A stretch of 64,000 nt of DNA, from NCBI RefSeq assembly GCF_020982545.1, contig NZ_JAJKLK010000006.1:372001-436000 (forward strand), read 5' to 3'. Under the pieces are notes generated by a model. The model was given only the letters and a program-made list of their open reading frames with translations. It was not told the origin of the DNA and did not search any database. Below are positions 62,508-64,000 of this stretch, one piece after another. The stretch's first letter is position 1, and each line of letters begins with the position of its first letter. Source of the DNA: Streptomyces sp. MNU76. GTDB taxonomy: Bacteria > Actinomycetota > Actinomycetes > Streptomycetales > Streptomycetaceae. A program made the position numbers and the translations under genes.

Positions 62508-64000
62508 ATGCCCCGCACGCTCCCCATCGGCCTCACCCCGCCCGACTGGCTGGTGCGGAACCTCCGGCCGCAGCCCGCGCCGGTCGACCGGCCGGCCGTC
62601 GCGCGCGCGGCGATCGCGCTGACGCTCCCGCTGGCGCTCGGCCTCGCCGCGGGCCGGCCCGAGTACGGCGCGCTCGCCTCGATGGGCGCCCTCTCGGGCG
62701 TCATCAGCGACACGGCGGCCGCGTACCGGATGCGGCTGCTGAACATCGCGGTCCCGCAGCTGTTCGCCGCCGTGGGCATCACGCTCGGGTCGCTGGTGTT
62801 CGGGCAGGGCTGGGTGACCGTCGGGGTCCTCACCGGGGTCGCGCTCGTCTCCGGGATGATCTCGTCGATCGGCGCCGTGGCCTCCGTGTCGGGGCTCCTC
62901 CTGCTGCTCAACTCGGTGATCGGGGCGGGGCTGCCGATGCCGGGCCAGTGGTGGCTGGCCCCGCTGCTGATGACCGGCGGCGGCTTCCTCGTCCTCGCGC
63001 TGGCCCTGCTCGCCTGGCCCCTCCGGGCGGGCGTACCGGAACGGGCCGCGGTCGCCGACACCTACCGCAAGGTCGCGGACCTCCTCGCCACCATGACACC
63101 GGACGCCGCCGACGCCACCCCGGGTTCGGCGGGCCCGCCGGGCGCCGACGAGAACTCCTACGACGACGCGCGGGTCCTGGTCACCCAGTCCCTCAACCAG
63201 TCCTATGACCTGGTCCTCGCCCGCCGCGCCCGGCACCACGGCCGCAGTCCCGAACTCGTGCGTCTGCTGGCCCAGTTGAACGCGATCACCCCGCTGGTGG
63301 AGGCCGCCCCGGCGGTACGGCTGTCCGGTCGACCGCTGCCCGCCGAGATCCCGGTGGCCGTACGGCACCTCGCGGAGGCCGTCGAGACGGGGTACTCGGG
63401 GCCGCTCGGGCTGCGGCTGCCGGAGCCCGGCGGCGCGACGGGACGGGCGGTCGACCAGGCCCTGCGGCACGCCGCCGACGTCGCCGCCGAGAAGTCGCCG
63501 GACGCGCTGCGGAAGGCCGGCGACCGGGCGGGCCGCCCCGCGCCGCTGGGTGTGCGCGCCGTCCGGGTCGCCCGGAACGTCGCCCTGTCCGGCACTTCCT
63601 GGCGCTACGGGCTGCGTCTCGCGCTGTGCATCGGCATCGCCCAGGCACTGGTCTCGCTGGTGCCCGTGCCACGCTCGTACTGGGTGGCGCTGACCATCAC
63701 GTTCGTCCTGAAGCCGGACTTCGGGTCGGTGTTCTCCCGGGCGCTGCTGCGGGCGCTCGGCACGGTCGTCGGGCTGGTGGTCGCGGCCGGGGTCCTCACC
63801 CAGGTGCCGCGGGGCTGGTGGGACGTGCCGGTGATGCTGCTCCTCGCACCGCTCATCCCGGTCTTCACGCCCCGGGGCTACGGCTACCAGACGGCGGCCA
63901 TCACCCCGGTGATCCTGCTGCTCTCCGACACCCTCAACCACCAGGGCACCGATCTGCTCGTCCCGCGTCTCGTCGACTCTCTCATGGGCTGCGCGATCGC
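62508..64000 (+). CDS. FUSC-type aromatic-acid-exporter-like membrane protein, partial
   Basis: ATG 62508, open to the window edge (497 codons seen). Helix clusters RAAIALTLPLALGLAAG, IAVPQLFAAVGITLGSLVFG, VGVLTGVALVSGMISSIGAV and WWLAPLLMTGGGFLVLALAL, a cytoplasmic helical part (QSLNQSYDLVLARRARHHGR), then a second membrane half beginning YGLRLALCIGIAQALVSLVP and YWVALTITFVLKPDFGSVF. The duplicated layout and the YWVxLTxxxVLKPDFG motif match the FUSC/YccS family of proposed exporters. The C-terminus lies outside the window. Confidence 0.85.
   Translation, partial: MPRTLPIGLTPPDWLVRNLRPQPAPVDRPAVARAAIALTLPLALGLAAGRPEYGALASMGALSGVISDTAAAYRMRLLNIAVPQLFAAVGITLGSLVFGQGWVTVGVLTGVALVSGMISSIGAVASVSGLLLLLNSVIGAGLPMPGQWWLAPLLMTGGGFLVLALALLAWPLRAGVPERAAVADTYRKVADLLATMTPDAADATPGSAGPPGADENSYDDARVLVTQSLNQSYDLVLARRARHHGRSPELVRLLAQLNAITPLVEAAPAVRLSGRPLPAEIPVAVRHLAEAVETGYSGPLGLRLPEPGGATGRAVDQALRHAADVAAEKSPDALRKAGDRAGRPAPLGVRAVRVARNVALSGTSWRYGLRLALCIGIAQALVSLVPVPRSYWVALTITFVLKPDFGSVFSRALLRALGTVVGLVVAAGVLTQVPRGWWDVPVMLLLAPLIPVFTPRGYGYQTAAITPVILLLSDTLNHQGTDLLVPRLVDSLMGCAI

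Noticed and set aside
61275..63941. An 888-codon minus-strand open frame over the EEP and FUSC-type genes
   Set aside because: Low-complexity shadow; the opposite strand carries catalytic and membrane motifs.

Overview
The window is high-GC actinomycete DNA and is almost certainly from a Streptomyces chromosome, probably an arm. The evidence is very strong G/C preference at third codon positions, Tat and lipobox secreted proteins, LAETG sortase substrates, SpoIIE-type phosphatases fused to kinase-like ATPases, SCO2400-type and SCO5389-type families, and a solitary argG of the long type that Streptomyces carries in its unstable arm. No tRNA, rRNA, CRISPR array or complete mobile element was seen.

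Layout. 1-2.9 kb holds the 3' end of a non-ribosomal peptide synthetase (carrier and condensation domains), apparently followed in the same transcript or polypeptide by an acyl-ACP-reductase-like region. 2.9-9.6 kb has an AAA ATPase, a secreted copper lysyl oxidase, a SCO2400-type membrane protein, a MarR fragment, a TetR regulator and small proteins. 9.7-17.4 kb has argG with an ARG-box-like operator, secreted or lipoproteins, an ArsR-type regulator, a DEDDh exonuclease, a penicillin-binding-protein-like serine hydrolase and a broken DMT permease. 17.5-26.5 kb is a polysaccharide-degrading block (a very large GH2 beta-galactosidase, then a ricin-type lectin translationally coupled to a GH43 arabinanase/arabinofuranosidase), interrupted by IS5 relics and a MarR/hydrolase divergon. 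26.5-31.2 kb is a patchwork of gene fragments, small secreted proteins and LAETG surface proteins.

31.7-37 kb holds a CooC-like ATPase with a SCO5389-family partner and a multidomain PAS/GAF/PP2C/ATPase signalling protein. 37-44.3 kb is a cell-envelope block: an SdrD-type surface protein, an L,D-transpeptidase, a lipoprotein, an ECF sigma factor overlapping a membrane protein with a degenerate YkuD domain, and an Ig-like lipoprotein. 44.4-46 kb is an XRE-TPR regulator divergent from a 32-residue signal-peptide-like ORF, with TTAAGC-type operators between them. 46-53 kb has a hydrolase, a mechanosensitive-channel-like membrane protein, a beta-propeller/Ig secreted protein and an OmpR-type two-component pair. 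53-64 kb has a PP2C phosphatase, membrane proteins, a MocR regulator divergent from an alpha/beta hydrolase, a phosphodiesterase-fold protein and an FUSC-type membrane protein that runs off the end.

Two themes cut across the window. First, at least a dozen genes are broken by single-base frame changes, mostly one C or G missing from a homopolymer run. In the Pro/Glu repeat of the LAETG protein (30.4-30.6 kb) restoring the missing Cs gives a perfect repeat, so many 'pseudogenes' are probably sequencing errors rather than decay. Second, there is a separate class of truly truncated genes (MarR, VOC, DMT, DM13, LAETG tail, Uma2, cold-shock domain) ending abruptly at hairpins or against unrelated genes, as expected for recombination scars in a chromosome arm.
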